Origin: Eubacterium aggregans
GTDB lineage: Bacteria > Bacillota > Clostridia > Eubacteriales > Eubacteriaceae
Direction of reading: 5' to 3'
Assembly (NCBI RefSeq): GCF_900107815.1
Contig: NZ_FNRK01000021.1
Coordinates: 1 to 42,944 of the forward strand
DNA: 42,944 nucleotides
Shown here: positions 41,766 through 42,944 of the stretch, piece after piece
Numbering within the stretch: the first letter of the stretch is position 1
How the letters are laid out: each line of letters opens with the position of its first letter
Notes under the pieces: model-generated
What the model was told of the DNA's origin: nothing
The model's input: only the letters and a program-made list of their open reading frames with translations
The model's database searches: none
Program-made: the position numbers and the translations under genes

Positions 41766-42515
41766 ATGTTTACTGCTTATATTGCCGAATTTATCGGCAC
41801 CATGCTGCTCGTTCTTTTAGGGGATGGCGTTTGCGCCAGTTTATCTTTGGATGGTTCCTTATTTAAAGGTGCTGGTCCAATCTACACAATGCTTGGATGG
41901 GGTTTGGCAGTTATGCTGCCGGCTATGGCATTCGGTACTCAATCCGCTGCCCACTTTAATCCTGCTCTGACCATTTCCTTAGCCGTTATCGGTGCTTTCC
42001 CATGGTCTGGCGTCCTTGGTTACATCGTCGCTCAGATGCTGGGTGGTTTCGTTGGTGCAATCTTAGTTTATGTAGTTTTCCACGATCAGTTCAAACTGAC
42101 CTTGGACAATGGCGCAGCCAAAGAAGACCTTCGCGGTATCTTCTGTACTGGTCCTGCCATTCGTAACCTGCCCATGAACGTTGTTGGTGAAGCTTTTGCA
42201 ACCTTCGCTCTGGTTTTCTTCATCGTCAGCATCGGTACTGGTGCTAAATTAGTCGGTGATGTTGGACTCAACTACTTCTTTGTTTATGGGATCATCATGA
42301 GCTGCGGTTTCTCCTTAGGTTCAACCACAGGCTTCGCCATGAACCCAGCCCGTGATACTTCTCCCCGTCTGGCTTATGCTGTGTTATTCCATGGCGATGC
42401 TGACTGGGGTTATGCTTGGGTGCCAATCGTTGGTTCTTTAATCGGTGGGATCGTGGGTGCATTACTGGCATCTTACACCACTGCTCTTCCTGCTTTAGCA
42501 ACTTTACTTGGATAG
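41766..42515 (+). CDS. glpF: MIP-family channel, glycerol facilitator type
   Basis: The 249-residue protein has six membrane helices and the two half-helix NPA motifs of aquaporins: HFNPALT (Asn65) and AMNPARD (Asn193). The Asp after NPAR and the long loop E are typical of aquaglyceroporins (GlpF), which pass glycerol, and sometimes lactate or dihydroxyacetone, besides water. GGGGG lies at good spacing before the ATG. No glycerol kinase gene is near. Codon choice is more biased (GGT, GTT, GCT rich) than in the neighbours, suggesting high expression. A terminator follows, so it is monocistronic. The exact solute is not known. Confidence 0.93.
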   Translation: MFTAYIAEFIGTMLLVLLGDGVCASLSLDGSLFKGAGPIYTMLGWGLAVMLPAMAFGTQSAAHFNPALTISLAVIGAFPWSGVLGYIVAQMLGGFVGAILVYVVFHDQFKLTLDNGAAKEDLRGIFCTGPAIRNLPMNVVGEAFATFALVFFIVSIGTGAKLVGDVGLNYFFVYGIIMSCGFSLGSTTGFAMNPARDTSPRLAYAVLFHGDADWGYAWVPIVGSLIGGIVGALLASYTTALPALATLLG

Positions 42516-42561
42516 AGATTCAACTTTTATAATTATTTAAAACCGCGACCTTCCATCCTTA

Positions 42562-42591
42562 AGCCGTTGTCCTATGGACAACGGCTTTTTT
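42562..42591 (+). terminator. Intrinsic terminator of glpF
   Basis: A perfect 11-bp stem AGCCGTTGTCC/GGACAACGGCT (loop TAT) then a T-run, 47 bases after the stop. Confidence 0.95.
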
Positions 42592-42761
42592 ATCTTTTGA
42601 TCTGCTTGAGTTTCCGTAAAATGTAATTTTTAAAAAATATAACTTCTCCTAAAGTACCAATCTGTCTTTTTTTTGAAAAATAAAAGGACAATACTTCGAA
42701 TAGAGTCACCGAAACAAGCCCCGTGGGAACCGGACTTTAAGAGAAATATTATGTTATCTAT
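42592..42761. other. Gene-free segment after the glpF terminator
   Basis: A/T-rich to about 42700, then a GC-rich patch (about 42715-42740). No gene, tRNA or convincing hairpin is seen. It could hold the end of a mobile element whose body lies to the right. Confidence 0.4.
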
Positions 42762-42944
42762 TTATGCAATCAGCTTAAAGCAAAGTTGACGGTATGCAGG
42801 ACGTTTTGTTCTGAACCAAAGCCTGACACCTTCTTTTGCATACGACAGTATACCAGAGATACCTTTCGCTAATCGGTAATAGCAGAATTGAACTTTTTCC
42901 TTTATAGGAGCTGCTGTCTGTATGATTGAAACTTTTAGGGCATT
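42762..42944 (-). CDS. C-terminal 60 residues of an unidentified protein (partial)
   Basis: On the minus strand the frame is open from the window edge to a TAA at 42764-42762. It encodes a basic segment reading YYRLAKGISGILSYAKEG, then RTKRPAYRQLCFKLIA at the end. Composition and Lys/Arg content are protein-like and would fit the tail of a transposase, but no family motif is present. Sixty open codons can occur by chance. The start lies outside the window. Confidence 0.35.
   Translation of the reverse strand, partial: NALKVSIIQTAAPIKEKVQFCYYRLAKGISGILSYAKEGVRLWFRTKRPAYRQLCFKLIA

Overview
The window looks like chromosomal DNA of a Bacillota bacterium, most likely a member of the Clostridia with moderate GC and no endospore programme. 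The evidence is AddAB rather than RecBCD, SpoVG, a TilS-Hpt-FtsH-CoaX-DusB run, strong AGGAGG ribosome binding sites, GTG/TTG starts and classical TTGACA/TATAAT promoters. I cannot name the genus from sequence alone.

Layout. 1-349: 3' end of an IS3-family transposase and its terminal repeat. 350-831: a gene-free island with a large foldable repeat (copy A). 832-4668: a very large FtsX/MacB-type ABC permease (minus) divergent from an Rrf2-family regulator (plus). 4860-6798: a YtrA-like GntR regulator, ABC ATPase and ABC permease operon behind a promoter overlapped by a 17-bp-arm palindrome. 6837-28384: a long, almost wholly minus-strand housekeeping block. In transcription order this is spoVG, glmU, prs, pth, mfd, a PrsA-like foldase lipoprotein, a SpoVB/MurJ-like flippase, mazG (YabN type), HU, rqcP, divIC, ppx/gppA, four tRNAs (Leu, fMet, Met, Glu), tilS, hpt, ftsH, an FlK-like thioesterase, coaX, dusB and a UPF0489-like gene. 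This matches the well-known Bacillus spoVG-ftsH-dusB gene order, but the sporulation genes normally embedded there (fin, spoVT, yabP, yabQ, spoIIE) are missing. 28539-29676: an apparent relic region with a 5'-truncated WYL-domain regulator and two 92-bp direct repeats. 29677-33867: a plus-strand operon of murC, two related membrane proteins of unknown function and a patatin-like lipase. 33881-40739: addB-addA on the minus strand. 40820-41554: a phosphoglycolate-phosphatase-like HAD protein. 41766-42515: a glycerol/water channel. The last 180 bases hold the 3' end of an unidentified minus-strand reading frame.

How the genes fit together. The core block couples cell-wall precursor supply (GlmU, MurC, flippase), nucleotide metabolism (Prs, Hpt, MazG), translation and tRNA maintenance (Pth, RqcP, TilS, DusB, tRNAs), DNA repair (Mfd, AddAB) and protein quality control (FtsH, PrsA). 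Many junctions overlap by a few bases, implying translational coupling.

The most unusual signal is a roughly 180-bp intergenic element present twice (563-743 and 17922-18102). The copies differ in sequence, but the differences fall on both sides of the same stems, so a long hairpin is preserved by compensatory changes. Other points of interest are a murC promoter whose -35 box lies inside a duplicated hairpin repeat, and an AddB lacking a recognisable Walker A lysine.
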